Shown: positions 1-13,474, counted from the stretch's first letter. The stretch is 64,000 bases of DNA from Buxus sempervirens (GCA_947561395.2 OX387194.1:21190048-21254047), one strand, 5' to 3'. Notes: generated from the letters alone by a model not told the origin. Made by a program: numbers and translations.

Positions 1-681
1 ATTGAACTGATGCTTAATAGCGATTATGAATATAGCCATGAATAACCGTTACTCAAAAACGGTTCAAGGATTGGCGATTCTACAGCTTCGCCAGCTTGCG
101 CAGTGCGAATTACGAAGACTGATTTAAAGAAGTGACATTTGATGTTCCGATATTAAATCATGGTCATGAAGGCTCTATAATGTACTCGATACTCAATCAC
201 GGTCACAAAAAATGTTAAGTATAAAGCTAATTTTCAGCTCATTTTGAGGGGACTCTCTCATTTTCTCTCATCTCTAACCTCTCTCTAAAACTAGAGACCT
301 CCTCCACTCTTTTCCAAGCTTCTTAAGAGCCTTGGATCTTCCAAAAACCACCTTGAATCCTTACTAAACCTCACCACGATCTCTCTCATCTTCATCCTAG
401 TTAGGAAAGCTTCCTTGGAGGAGGAGGACTATAGCTGCTGTTCAAGGCTTTGGAAGAGACTCAAAGCATCTTCAAGAGCATCTACCTCTCAAGGTAAGTT
501 GCCCACCTTGTTTATATAATATATCTCAAATTTATATGAACATGGCTGTCACATGAGGAGCATGGTTCTCTTCTCCTTGTCTTTATGTCCTCCCTTTTCT
601 CCTCCTGTTTTGGCATTTAAATCCTCAATTAGGATGCTTTATTTGAGGTTAGTAGTGGTGTTGGTGGTCATACAAGGGAGG

Positions 682-870
682 ATTAGGGCTGTAATTGGAT
701 TCGGATTCGAATCTTGGTGGATCCGGTCCGAATCCAATTAACTTTTAGGATATTCGAATTCGAGTAAGTATCTAACGGATCCTTCATATTCGTTATTGAA
801 TCTGAATCCGAATATGGCCATACTAGGGAGTATTAGGGCTGTCAACAGATCGGACTATTTGATCCTTCAC
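682..870. repeat. AT/TCGAAT-rich non-autonomous transposon remnant inside LTR H
   Basis: A stretch of alternating ggattcgaatc-type words begins with 'ttagggctgtaattgg', and 'ttagggctgtcaac' recurs at about 833. Such internally palindromic patches beginning TTAGGGCTG are common in degraded plant hAT-like elements. No clear target duplication was found, so the assignment is tentative. Confidence 0.3.
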
Positions 871-2430
871 AGAGCTTATGAGTGGTTTCCCAAGTCACCC
901 TTGCTTCATGACTATTTGTTTCTCTTCTTAAGACTCTTCTCCCCCACTTTTATTCCGGATGGCCCACAGTGACCCCCAAATCACCTGTGGGATCAACATC
1001 CCTAAAGCCCTACCCAGATTGCATTTATGGGAATTTACAGGCTTGGCTGATATCTCAGGTCAGTCAAGCAATATACCCAATGTAACCGATAATGAATATC
1101 AGTGACATAGGAAGGTTGTGTTGACCTATATCCCATATTCCTTACATAGTGGTTACAAGCTGATCAACCTGTGTTGTCGGTTCAGCCAAGAAAAAACTCA
1201 GAAATGCAATTTTTGGTGGTTTAATGTTCTAAAATCAATCTAAATCGAACCTAATCAACCCAATAGGGTTTTTAGGTCTTTCTACCCCAAGTTGGGATTG
1301 GACCCTTCATGAGCCCAAATTTGACTCGATGTGTAACGCCCCAGATCCAGGTCTACCCTATCACGGCACCGACCTGTCCCCGAGACCTACTTATGGGCCC
1401 AAATGAACCTAATGAACACAATTAACCTAAGCAATTACAAGGTAATCATCAGAGTGCATAAGCTAAAGAAGCATGGAATAAAAATTTTCCATCCAACAAA
1501 AGATCACCTGCATTATTATCTCCAAAACATGATATATGTATATATAAAATACAACTAAGACAACTAAATGCTCACAAGTTCTTTCCCAAATATACAGACA
1601 TATACAAAAAATATCTCCCCAAAGTATAAGTCCAAAAAGAATAATTACATCCCATTTATGATTTCCAAAAACTAAATACAATCACACAAGGAGAACCCTA
1701 CTATGGATGGTAGTCCTCTGGCTTGTACTCAAGCTCACCCCCAATATCTGCCTCAGTATGTGGCTCACCAAGCGGATCTGAAAACAAATCCGGTAAAACA
1801 AAACACGTGTGAGACTTAAAGTCTCAGTAAACAGTAAACATGCATGCATAGAAACAGTCTATGCAGTTTTATAACATCATGGTAACATACTCAAAGATAA
1901 AGTACCAAATATAAACCAAAACAACTCAATCAGATATAAAGTGTAATTCCAAGTCAAATATCTCAATCGGGTAACTCATGAAATCAAATCAACAAATACA
2001 ATCAAATACTGCAAGCATGTCTTGTTAGGACTCGTGGGTTAGTGTGTCTCTAAATTATATTAATGACCACTGTCCATTTGCCACCTATACGACTTACAGA
2101 GAGAAGCCTAGCTAGGGACATCTCAACAAGCGGAGCACCCATGTATGGGCTGGCACGTGACAACCTAACCAAGGATTATCAAGGGCAAAGGGAGTGTCCT
2201 CTACACTACCCGATGGTTCCCCGCGATGGGGGTTGCCGCAACCCTCTGTTCCCCAAGAAGGCCTCACTGATTCCCCACAGTGGAAAGCTAGATGGACAAA
2301 AACATTAAAGCTAACAAGCCAAAACCAACACACAGACTAAACTCACTATGGATCCACACTAAGAAAAACGTACAATTAGATGACTCACACCAAACCATTC
2401 AAATCAGTGAGTAAAATCGATGCTCAAACC

Positions 2431-2610
2431 AAGGCTAAGTAAAGTGCCTCTACATTGCTCGATGAATCAAGGCCAAGTGGAGTGCCCTTCTACGCTGCCC
2501 GATGAATCAAGGCTAAGTAGAGTGCCCCTCTGCACTGCTTGATGAATCAATGCCAAGTGGAGTGACCCTCTACACTGCCTGTTCATAGCACATGCCAAGT
2601 GGAATTCCCC
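2431..2610. repeat. About 40-bp tandem repeat in LTR A
   Basis: Four to five diverged units containing 'aaggccaagtggagtgccc' and 'gatgaatc' start near 2431, 2469, 2509, 2549 and 2591. The array occupies the part of the LTR where relatives carry unrelated tandem arrays. The short ORFs through it follow the repeat and are not genes. Confidence 0.75.
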
Positions 2611-4009
2611 ATCTACCGCCAAACCATAAACCAAAAGCCTTTTTTTCAAATCACATAAGAGTTTTTCAACCTCACTATCATAAATCCAATCAATCAAAAC
2701 GAACGTCATAAAATCCTCAAAATACATATTCGGTGAATGGGATATTCTTAGGATTCCCAATAAAGTCATCATACCAAAAATCAATGGATTCTGAGACAAA
2801 AAGTTTTGGACCTAAAAAATATTCTAAGTCTGGTTAAAAATGTTGATTTTTAGGGTATATGATTTTTCTAGACAAATCTACAAAGAGTTTCGGGCTCAAA
2901 TTTGGATTGTAGTCTAATGAAGGGCAGATAAATTTTCTGGAATTTTATGAGCTTCTGAATCACTCATTTGGGTATCAAACTCAAAAAGTAGTTTTTGGTG
3001 AAAATCGGGCAAAACTAGAAATTTAGGCATAAACTAGAAAGTTGACTTTTTATTGGTTGGGAATTGGGTTTTAAGAGTATTTTTAATGGTTTCAAATGAG
3101 GGGTAAAACCTTATTTACATGTAAAAACTTAAGTAAATAGAAACATAAAACAGGGCTTTTGACGTTCGATGTTCAATTTAACCCTGATGGACGTTCGGGC
3201 ATCCAAATCAAAAACATGGCTCATGTTCGGGCGTCCAGGTTCGCAATTAGGTCCACAATTAATCGTTGAGCTAATCCTAATTCGCAATTAGCCTCGGCGA
3301 TTAATCCTGATTTGCAATTAGCTTTACAGTGACTTTTTGGGTGTTATTGCACAGGATTAATTACCCAATTCCAAGGTTAATCGCCACCTCAGGTTTTCAA
3401 ATATTGCTTGCTATTTTCAACATAAAACCCATATAAATCATTTCCAACCTTTCCAACATCAAATGGGATGATCATAAAACATCCCAACATACTTAAAAAC
3501 ACTTTCCAAAACAGGGATCCAACCCAAATCCTCATGAACACAAATCAAACACATGAAACTTCATTCAAAATGCCAAACTCAAACCCTAATCTAAAATATG
3601 ATCAATATAAGTTAGAAATCCATGGCAAATCAATAGAAAACTAAACAAGATTATCATACAACCAAAACCCTACGAATTTTAGAAGTAAAAACCAACATAC
3701 AAGATCATTTCTTCAAATAAATCAAACCCTAGAGAGAGAATACGAATTTTCGTAATAAATTTTGTTTTGAAGGGTTTGCTACTTGTTTAATGGAGAAGCA
3801 CAACTTCTCTTCAAACTTTCCTCTCCTTCTCCTTCTTCTCCTTCTTCTTGAAGCTTTCAAGCAAGCTTCCACTCTTCTCCTTGTTCTATACGTTCAATAC
3901 AAGAGAAAGTGGGTTCTCCAAACACTAGAATATGAGTTAGGGCATCCTTTTATATGCCCAACTTTTGGTCTTTCAAATATACCCCTAAATAAAGCCTTTA
4001 TTCCACTAA

Positions 4010-4159
4010 AACCCTAGGGTATACCTAAGGTATACTAGGGGGTACTTTAGTGTTAAGTGGAGGTACCTTAGTGTTATTTGAGGGGGTACCTTGGTATTTC
4101 AAGGGGTTTACCTTAGCTATTTCAAGGGGTATTCTTTAGGTATACTTGGGGGGTGTACC
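4010..4159. repeat. GGTACCTTAG minisatellite, left part
   Basis: This is a degenerate array with units of about 25-35 bp built on 'gggggtaccttagg' and 'tataca'. It stops at 4159, where solo LTR B is inserted, and resumes at 7016. Confidence 0.8.
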
Positions 4160-7015
4160 TGTAACACCCTGAATCCAGTTCAGCAACCAAAACCCGGAGT
4201 GTCACTTTTGAATTGGGTCAGAACAAACTAAAATTTATGCGGAATTAAAATTTTTAATTATATCAGAGTACAATTGGCAACATATCATAAATATTTCAAT
4301 TAATACAAATTTATTTACAATATCATGTTCTTTAATCTAAAATAATAATCTAAAATAATTCTAGGTTTACAATCACAATTCTACTCATGTGCCTACTACC
4401 CCAGTCATGATGATCTCTTCAGCATACCTGAAAAATAGGTGAAAACGGAAGTGAGATTTACATCTCAACAAGTAGCAAAGTGCATGCAATTAAACAGTCT
4501 AATTTAAGAAATAGTCATGAGGTATAACGATAAACCAAAGCAAAAGCAATAATTCAAATCCAAGTATACAATTTCAATATAACCGATAAAATATACACAA
4601 AACCACATGTGACATCATAGGATTCATGAAGCAAGATAAGTCTTTGAATAGATACTCTTCATTGCTATGCCACCATGCGACTTATGAGCGAATCTACTAA
4701 GACCCTCAAACCTGTATGAAAACTGAGACAAGAAGCATAGTCATCAACTTATTGCGCATGAAACTTACAAAGTTCAGCACGTACCACCAGTATGTAGCAC
4801 CTGAATCAATACATGGAGATGACCGCTTATCCGCACATACAAGGTACTCACTAGTGAGGCTCGAAATGAGACCCTACAGACATAAAGACCCCCAATGCAA
4901 ACTAACTTACAAAGAAAGTACAAGCGCAAATGGGAGTGATCAACCCAAAATAAGTACCCCTCCACTATCTAGTTTAGCCTATGGATCCATATAGAGCAAT
5001 GCCCGCTAGACACAACTCACACGTAAAACAATTTATTCTAATTACGATTGATTAACAATACATATGCAATATATATGAACCATGATCTCAAATCAATTAT
5101 CATAATTCAATTTCAAGTGATATACATTCTCATTCTTCTTAACTCGAAATCAATTCCGTTGAGAAAACACAGTCAAAACCACGAATAAATCTCCAAACCA
5201 GATTCCATAAATATTGACACACCCAAAACATAATTATTAATAGTTTAGACAGGTTATAGTTCACAATCATGAGCAAAAATAAGATTCCTATAATTTGATT
5301 AAAACTTCCCTAATTAAATTACCCATTAATGCCCAACTTCTGTATTTAACACCTAAAGCATTACATTTTGTAATTACTGTTATTCTTCACTTTCAGCAGA
5401 TCACACAGACCCATATTGAAGCTTAAAAGTTGATTCTAATTCACAAAGTTATGTTTAACTTAATTTGATACCCTATTTCCAAAACCTAGTCCTTTAAGAC
5501 ACCCCTTCGCATTCATCGTTCTAATTTATTAATCTTAATTTCAAATTGAATTCTGTCTATTCCTATATCTCAAATGAACCCATATACATGTGCTACAATA
5601 ATTAATTTACTGGAAAAATTATTAAACATTAACTTAGACTTAAACTCCCAAAGATTTAAACTAACACAAGTCGCTTGGCATGGTCGCTTAGGCGATTTGT
5701 TGAGCGCCCATAGAAAATTTTAACACTTTAGGTCGCTTGGCATGGTCGCTCAGGCGATCTGTTGAGCGCCCATGTAAATTCTGACAGATTTTCTAGATTT
5801 TACAATTTCCTGATTTTTGGATTAATTCTTTGGTTTCAATTGTTTTAAATTTATTTCTTATTAGCCTAAATCACTTCTACAACACCCTAAACTTATTTGT
5901 ATCAATTAATTGCAGTTCCTTGGTCATCTACAAGGATCAACCTATAATCATCAACACTTTCATAATTTTCTTTCAAGATCAAGAAAACTCATCGATGAAA
6001 ACAAACATATTCATGAAACATGTTCTCGTATAATCAAATCAATCAAAAGTAAATCAAAAACACAGAAATCATGCAGTTCCTCTAGTTTTCAAATGATTGC
6101 TACTTGTCTTATCATGTAAAAGCTATCTTCTCTTGAATCCCACATTGAATCTGATTTTCTATTCTTTATTGCACCAACCTAGGGTTTTCCAAACAAGATC
6201 TCCACCATTCAGATTGTAGTCCTACTAGTCATGAACAAAACCTCCAAAGTTTAGTTCAATCCAACACCTGGATTTCTCTCGATCTAAGTTTGATGGTCGC
6301 TGGTCGGAGGTTTCAGCAACAGCTCCTTTCTTTTGTGTTTCTTTCTATTTTCTTCATTCTCTCTGTATTTTCCAAACGTGGGAGCTACATTTTTCTCCTC
6401 ATTTTCCTCTATATAACTTGAATAGAAGAAACCCTAAACTTGCTTTAATGACTTGTTTAAATAGAGAACCTTAGAGGAGTTCAATTACGATTAGGAAAAC
6501 TTCTAAATAAATTCCTACTTTCTCTCCTTCTTCTAATTCTCTTTTAGCACTTTACCTATTAAGCCCCTTACTAACTAAACTCCTTTTAACAAATTTTCGT
6601 CCATATTTTGTACCTATTTCTAAATATTACCTAAACACCCTATTTAGTCAGTTTTTCTCCAAATTAAGGCCACTAATTAAGTATAATTACCCATTTGCCC
6701 TTTTTCCCTTATTTTATGCTATAATTATTACTATTCAACTTCAAACTTAACCCAATAAGTTTTAAACTTCTATTTTCCAATTCTATTACTTATTTAATAA
6801 TTTAGTTCATCAATTGCCCCATTGGAATTTACTAAAATACCCTTTTCTTCTCCTAGATTGATTTCCTTTGGAAATTCTCTTTTATTTACAAATTATTATT
6901 TATTTGAATTATCAATTCTCTAAATTTTCATTCTTTTATTTCCACTATAATCAATTCCCTATTTTCTTTTATTTATTTATGCTTTTATTATTATCCAAAA
7001 ATTCGGGGTTTTACA
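4160..7015 (-). mobile_element. Solo LTR B (2856 bp), TSD GTACC
   Basis: It begins TGTAACACCCTGAATCC and ends TTCGGGGTTTTACA. It is flanked by the exact 5-bp duplication GTACC at 4155-4159 and 7016-7020. It has no primer-binding site, polypurine tract, gag or pol, so it is a solo LTR left by LTR-LTR recombination. A TATA-like box on the minus strand (near 6408-6416) gives the orientation. It shares 'atctcaacaagtagcaa' with LTR C and the 'cgctcataagt.gcat' region with LTR E. Short ORFs inside show no family similarity and were not called. Confidence 0.85.
5670..5775. repeat. 62-bp direct duplication of the GAGCG module in LTR B
   Basis: The words 'gtcgcttggcatggtcgct' and 'gttgagcgccc' appear twice, starting at 5670 and 5732. 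The same GAGCGATC/GCTCAAGCG vocabulary marks the homologous position in LTRs C, D and E. Confidence 0.8.
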
Positions 7016-7790
7016 GTACCTTAGTTATATTGAGGAGGGGTACCTTAGTTATAAAAGGAGTATAACTTAGTTATATGAGGGGGTCACCTTTAGGTAATAC
7101 AAGTAAGGTGTACCCTATGTAATATAAGAGGTGTACCTTAAGTGTATTGGGGGTTACTTTAGTTAAAACAAAGGGATACCTTAGACAAAACAAGTGGGGT
7201 ACCTTAGATAAATCAAGGGGGTAATTTAGGTAAAACAATGGGGTACTTTAAGTATACAAGTGGGGTACCTTAGGCAATACAAGGGGGTACCTTAGATATA
7301 CAAGGGGAAGGGGGATACTTTAGTTATACAAAGGGGGGTACCTTAGTTCTATAAAGGGGTATACCTTAGGTAAAACAAGGGGGTACTTCAGGAAACACGA
7401 GAGAGATACTTTAGGTATACATGTGGGGTACCTTGAGTATAATTGGGGGTACTTTAGGTAGTACTGGGGTGGTACCTTGGGTAATACATGGGTGTACTTT
7501 AGGTGTATTTGAATGGTACCTTGGGTAATACTTAAGTGTACCTTAGTTATAGAAGTGGGGTACCTTGGGCAATACAACGGGGTACTTTAGTATTATTTGG
7601 GAGGGTACCTTAGGTATACTTAAGAGATTCTTTGGGTATTTTTAGGAGATACTTTAGGTACACTTGAGAGGCACCTTAGGTATTTTTAGGAGATACTTTA
7701 GGTATACCTAGGTGTACTTTCAAGTACATATAAGAGGGTGTACATTAGGTTTACTTGGGAGTGTGCTCTAGGTATACTTGGCTCAAATTG
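7016..7790. repeat. GGTACCTTAG minisatellite, right part
   Basis: This continues the array interrupted by LTR B, with more than 20 degenerate units of about 30 bp built on 'ggggtaccttaggtatac'. The 85-residue minus-strand ORF across 7320-7577 repeats Tyr-Pro-Lys-Val words because of the array and is not a gene. Confidence 0.85.
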
Positions 7791-10039
7791 GTGTTAATGA
7801 GGATTCAAGAATGACCTAAAAGTGTTGCAAATTGAGTTTGGGCTCAAAACAAGAAATCTAGAAATTTTGTACTGGGCGCGTGAATGTTAGAGTTGGACGT
7901 TCAAGCGTTAAGCCTTTATCAAAGGGTTTCTACAGGGTTTAGTTCAACGTGCGATTAACGCACGACATGCGATTCAAGGCTAATTGGCACTCGAGTGGCC
8001 TGTTGAGCACTGGACCAATTTCACTGTTTCTGGGTTCTTTTTCTGATTTCTGAACTTTCACAATTTTCAATGGTTTTAAATTTTCTCTAATCTCTTTATT
8101 TACATTCTAACTTGCTTCTAAGACATCCCCAACCTAATCTCAATGACTAATAATTTATCTAAGTTCTTCCCACTAAATTTAACCTCTTTCATTCAACACT
8201 TTTCCAACTTCTATAAAGAGAAAGAAAACAAAATCAACCTATAAATCTCTCAACCTTTCAAGACAAAACCAGAATCAAAATAACCCACGATTAAGCATCT
8301 AAAACATACGATAATCAATGCAATTCCTCCAGTTTAAAATGGTTTGCTATTTGCCTCATTGTATGAACCCAGATCCACCGAAATCCCTAACTGTATACCC
8401 ATTTTCTGAGCTCGATTGCACCCCTTTTAGGCTTCTCCAAATCAATTTTCCACCATTCAGATTAAAGTCCCTCATGTGTAGATCAAAACCTCAAAATTTC
8501 AAGTCGATCCAATAGCTCGATATCTCTAGATCTCTGTTCGAACTTGGCTGGTCAACCATCTACAACACACCTTCTTCTTCCTGAAACTCTCTTTTCTTTT
8601 CTCTTCTTTCCCCTATTTTCTCCAGTCCTAGGCACGAATTTCTCTTCTCTTTTCCCCCCATTTTAGTCTATTTTCAAAACCCTAAACTCCTCTAAACTTC
8701 TCTTTTTATAGTCTCACCATTACGCAACCCTAATTACGTTAGCCTTTCTTTAATTTCTAAAACTATTTCCTCCTTTAAACCTTTTCCTAATTATTTCCTT
8801 TAAACTCTCTTTTAAAGAGTTTTCTAATTAATTTCGTACTAATTCTCATCCTTAATTTTTAATTTTAATTAGACACTTATTATCCGCCCATATTACCAAT
8901 ATTAAGGACCCTAAATAATATAATTACCATTAGGTCCTCATTCCTTCTCTCAAACCTTAAATTCACTATTTTAAATTCAACTAAACTAAAATTTAATCTA
9001 GTTTAGTTTATTAGCTTAATAATTAATTATTTTATCCCTTTAATGAATTTAACAAATTGGAAATGACCAAATTACCCTTCTCCTTAATTTCCTTACTTAA
9101 CCTTTAAATTTCTTCCCGATTCTTCAACTATTATTATTCTTAGTATTTTCTCTAATTTATTCCTTATTTATTTATTTATTTATTTCTAGAAAATCCATGG
9201 TTTTACACACGGCCTTTTTCTTTCTTAAACGAAGAGATGGTTCACCAAATTGAACCAAGGTTGGGGGACCTCCTCCCCCACCTCTCATAAGTCTTGGGCT
9301 TTCAAGCCTAAGCCTAAGGAAAAGGCCCCAAGCCAATCCCTAGACCACTTTGGTATCAAAACATATTTGTGATAACAAATAAAAAGGGAACTACTGTGGG
9401 TGTAAGACCCCAATTTTTTTAGAAGTTTTAATTAAATAAACATTGGAATAATTAAATGTGGTCCTTACTAAAATCTGAGAATGAATTTATATAGGTAATC
9501 ACATGGATGGAGGAGATCCGGAGTATGAATAGATCTAACCGTTGGATCATGAGATATTGGGGTAAGTATAGTTTCCAGAGTTATTTTAAGTCTATTGGTT
9601 AGTTGTATGGTAGCTAATAGAGATGAAATACATGGGATAACTCATATTAAAATAGGGTTTCTCTCACTTAAGGAATCATATACCCAATCGTATACTCTTG
9701 TTTTGTTTTTGGCGGCTGGAGAAGGAGAAGAGAACCTGTGGAGTTTGTTGGACTTGGAGAGTTCTGTAAGCCAGAAGGAGCTCTATTTTGCTGAAAGGGG
9801 AGAGATCAGATCCTAAGTTAAGAAGACAGAAGAGGAAGAAGAAGAGACAGCATTCTCTCGAGTGAACAAGAGGTAAGTAACACACCGATTTATCATTAAA
9901 TGCTGTTTATTGAGATTTTGATCGAATAACATGTTTTGGAGTGTTATATATATGATTTTGGATGTTATTAGAGATGATTATAATGTACAGAATAGGTTTT
10001 ATTACCCAGAACGCATGTATCAAGTTTTCTAAATTAGCC

Positions 10040-10300
10040 GATGTTTGATGAGCGCTCAACACGATCACTTGAGCGATCCTGTTAAGCGTCTCGCCTGTAA
10101 TTTCTATTAAATTGATCGCTCAACACATTGCTTAAGCGATGGGGGTTGAGCTCCAATTCAAAACTTATGAAATATTTAGGTTGCTCAACATGATCGCTTG
10201 AGCGCCCATGTTGAGCGCCCTTGTTGTTTTCTAATTTAGAATTTAAAACATGATCACCCAACCGCTTCGCTCAAGCACGTGGGTCGAGCGATCGATACAG
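10040..10300. repeat. GAGCG/GCTCAAC motif cluster in LTR E
   Basis: Several short inverted words such as 'gagcgctcaac', 'gatcgcttgagcg' and 'ttgagcgccc' occur in otherwise A/T-rich sequence. Related clusters lie in LTR B (5670-5775), C (61565-61720) and D (41635-41810). They mark a shared module downstream of the presumed promoter. Confidence 0.65.
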
Positions 10301-11965
10301 AGTTCTGAACTTCTGAGTTTTGAGAAAAATTACATAATAAAATGATTTCTAAAGGTATTAAACCTATGTACCAACAAATATTAGGTGTTTACAAACTGTT
10401 CTCACTGATCGTTTGATTAAAAATTATTTAATAAAGATTTTGGGTATGTTCTACTAAAGTATGTCCTATTTTGGTTATAAATGGATTTTGGGATTTCCAA
10501 ATTTGATTTAAGTTAAACAGAATGAATTTTACTCTGTATTTGTATGTATTTAAAGTGTTTTGAGTACTAGAAATTGTTAGAAAGGCTTTACACCAGATTT
10601 GGGTATGTTAAGTTACTTGCTGGATAGAGAATAAGCTTTGAATATGCCACTAGGCACTATTTCTGATTTGCATTGATATTGAGTGAGTAATAGCTATTGG
10701 TGTCTTGTGGGCATAGGTGCATATGGATCCATAGGGTTAAGCTAGAGAGTGAAGAGGTCTTTCTTTGGTTGGTTACTACAAGTTTGCGTTCGCGCTTCCT
10801 TTGTAAATTAGTTTGCATTGAGGGTCTTCATGTACAATAGGGTCTCATTTCATATACTAGTTGCTGGTGAGGTGCCCTGCATGTGTTGAATAGCGGCCAT
10901 CCCCATGTTCATGTTCAGTTGACTGCATGCTTGGTGTGCGCACCCGATTTCGGTTGCATGACGAGGCGCACGCAAAACGATGCGTGCCTCGGGATTTGTT
11001 TGGAGTCGCCACTGCCTGATGGGGTGCAGGCAGACACCTGGGTGCCTAAGTTCTTCTACTAAGGCTTTTGGTCTGCGGCTTTTGAGATTCTAAGTAGGGG
11101 CTCGGTTGCGGTCTGGGGAAGTCCGTAGACACCCCAGTCCACCCCGTCAAGTGACGGGTCCCATAGGTTTCCCTAGTTTTGAGTCAACTCAGTTGGTCTC
11201 TCACTCACCCGATTCCTATTCCGGCATGTAATTTGATTAAGTCTGGCGGGACCGCCAAAGTGGTGTGGGTCCCTTTACTTGATTTTATCTTCTTAATTAA
11301 AGTGATGTGGGTCTGATTGGGCGGGCCCCGTTGGAAGGCCTGCGGTATCCCTTGGTGGGCCAGATGTGGCCCTTTGGACTTTGGTTCAATTTGAATTGAT
11401 TTTATTTTGGAGTTCAAGTTGGATTAGTTAAGTGGGTTTCATGCCAAAAGTGGGCCGGGGTTGCTTTATGGGCCCTTGAGTGGGCCCCACAGTTGATTGC
11501 AAAGTGATTTTGGTTATCTTGATTAATTATACCAAAATGGACCAGGTATTGGGCTTGGGGCCCTTTACCTAGGCTTGGGCTTGAAAGCCCAAGGCTTCTT
11601 GAGCTAGGGTTTTGAAACCCTAACCTTGGTTGGTTAATGGGCTTGGTGGGCCCGATAGGCCCTGCCCTTTGCCTCGACCAAACCATAACTTAACTACGCA
11701 TGCATTCCCCAAATTGGGCTTTGGTGGGCCTCAAAGGGTCTGGCCCACTCAACTCTTTTAATTGTCTTATTTAAGCACAAATCGGTTGGTCGGGCTTGGT
11801 GGGCCCCGTTGGAAGGCCCACCGGAAATCAATTTGGACCGGGTCGGTCCATGGCCCATCTTGGGTTTCCGGGTGACCCGGAAACCCTACTGGTTCGCCCG
11901 GAGTTGATCAAACAAACCAAAAAATCACACAAGATCAGCAAAATGGCAAAAAATGAATTCTGGCA

Positions 11966-12109
11966 GTGTAGCCGGCCTGAGATGCCGGCTACACAGGTCT
12001 CTGTGTATCCGGCATCTTTTGCCGGCTACAAATGGCATTCTGTGTATCCGGCATATGTTGCCGGTTACACACAGATCTGTGTTGATCCGGCCTGAGTTGC
12101 CGGATCAAC
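11966..12109. repeat. Array of four GC-rich hairpins with 7-nt loops
   Basis: Four inverted repeats share the core CCGGC-(7 nt)-GCCGG. The arms are 11966-11976/11984-11994 (11 bp perfect), 12005-12013/12021-12029 (8 of 9), 12044-12052/12060-12068 (8 of 9) and 12081-12091/12099-12109 (11 bp perfect). Starts are 39, 39 and 37 bp apart. The spacers are partly palindromic too ('acacagatctgtgt', 'acacaggtctctgtgt'). The array lies inside LTR F, and a 13-residue repeat in the overlapping ORF is simply the 39-bp period. Confidence 0.9.
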
Positions 12110-13449
12110 CTACAGAATCTGTTTTTTAGGATTTTGGCAATGGGATTGGTTTCTTAGGTCCTCTAGGGTGTTCCACAATGGGACAGGGACTCAAGTGTCC
12201 CTGTCTTGGCTCTTCACATTCCACATAATAACACACAATCATGGCATAGGGGAACCTGGAACCAAATCAAAATGTATACTTTTGGAACCATGAAGCATAT
12301 ACATGCATTTCTACATATTATGCTCATGAACAGTAGAGTACATACGAGTGCTCCTACGCATGATGATCAAGTGACACATGAACATAGGGATAGCTTAGCA
12401 TGATTCTAATGATGATATGCCAGCATGAGGATGTATTTGAGGCATATGTACCCATACATGTAAAAAAGAAGAGCATGCTTATTACACATGGAAGCAATTA
12501 TAAGGCATTAAGATGGGGGGCATGGAGGGATCAAACACTAGAGAGACTATGCATGCAATCTAACCTATACGAACCAACCAACTCCATCATCAATCTTCAT
12601 GCTCAAAACAACCATAAATTCACCTAAAAGATATGCATTCAATGAAGGGAAAGAGGGGGTTAAAAATGGGATACAAAAGATGGCATGCACAAGAGGAACA
12701 TACTCCTCTTTTTTGATGAAAATAGGACAAAAATAACGAAAACAAGCAACTAGTGGCCGAATGGGGGGTACATGACCACCTTCAAGCCATCAAAATGTCT
12801 CCCATTCTTTCTTTATACTACCAACGCCTCACCTTTCTTGCCATGTGGGAGTGACCATTCTCCAAGTGGCTTGCAAGAGGCTAGTGGGGGAAGAAGACAT
12901 GCAATATCCCATAACAAGACCTTATGTATGCAAATATGCTTCAAATCACTCCATATTCATATATGTTAAACAAAAGTCATGGGGAAGCCATACCTTAGGG
13001 TTGGAATCTTCCTTAGAGATGTGCTTGAGTCCTCTTGTGGCACACCAATCCTTGGGCAGCACCTCCTCCTCTCCAAACGACCTCTAGGACCTCCTTCTTC
13101 TCACTTGAATGTGGTGATGGAAAGTGATGGTGGGGGGTTTAGGAAGCCATGAAAGAGAGCTTGAGGGAGGCGAAGAGAGCTTGGGAGAGATGGAGAAGGG
13201 TGGAGAAGGAGAATGGTGGGACAAAATGTGCTCAACCCCCCATACGTATGGGGGGTTGGGCTTTTTATAGTGGGCTGGTATGGGTATGCATGCATGTGAT
13301 GTGCATGCATGCATAGGGGACACAATTATGGGGGAGAGAGAGAGATAGAGGGTTATGGATGGATGGCATGCATGTATGATGCACATGCATGCTCATCAAC
13401 CATGAGAGAGAGGGGATGCATGTATGAATGATGATGTATGATCATGGGG

Positions 13450-13474
13450 GGAGAGAGAGAGAGAGAGAGAGAGG
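13450..13474. repeat. (GA)n microsatellite
   Basis: An uninterrupted GA run of about 24 bp lies in LTR F, near shorter GAGAGA tracts at 13335 and 13403 and repeated 'gcatgcatg' words. Confidence 0.9.

Larger units (their letters stand above)
1332..9207 (-). mobile_element. Composite long LTR (A) of the TGTAACGCCCC family, split by solo LTR B
   Basis: It begins TGTAACGCCCC at 1332 and ends ...GGTTTTACA at 9207, the termini seen in LTRs B and D of the same family. Without B and its duplicated target the element is about 5.0 kb, nearly twice its relatives. It holds two copies of the family's GC-rich module (about 3160-3420 and 7850-8030), each followed by an A/T-rich tail with a minus-strand TATA-like box (near 3950 and 8705). 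Minus transcription is inferred from those boxes. The flanks CGATG and CACGG do not match, so no target duplication is visible. It may be a recombinant or an internally duplicated LTR. No coding sequence is recognised. Confidence 0.55.

Noticed and set aside
11796-12095. 99-residue ORF with a 13-residue repeat
   Set aside because: The repeat comes from the 39-bp hairpin period. The stems, not the codons, appear conserved.
13084-13386. 100-residue Ser/Pro/His-rich minus ORF
   Set aside because: It lies in LTR F's low-complexity leader with CATGCATG and GA repeats and has no family signature.
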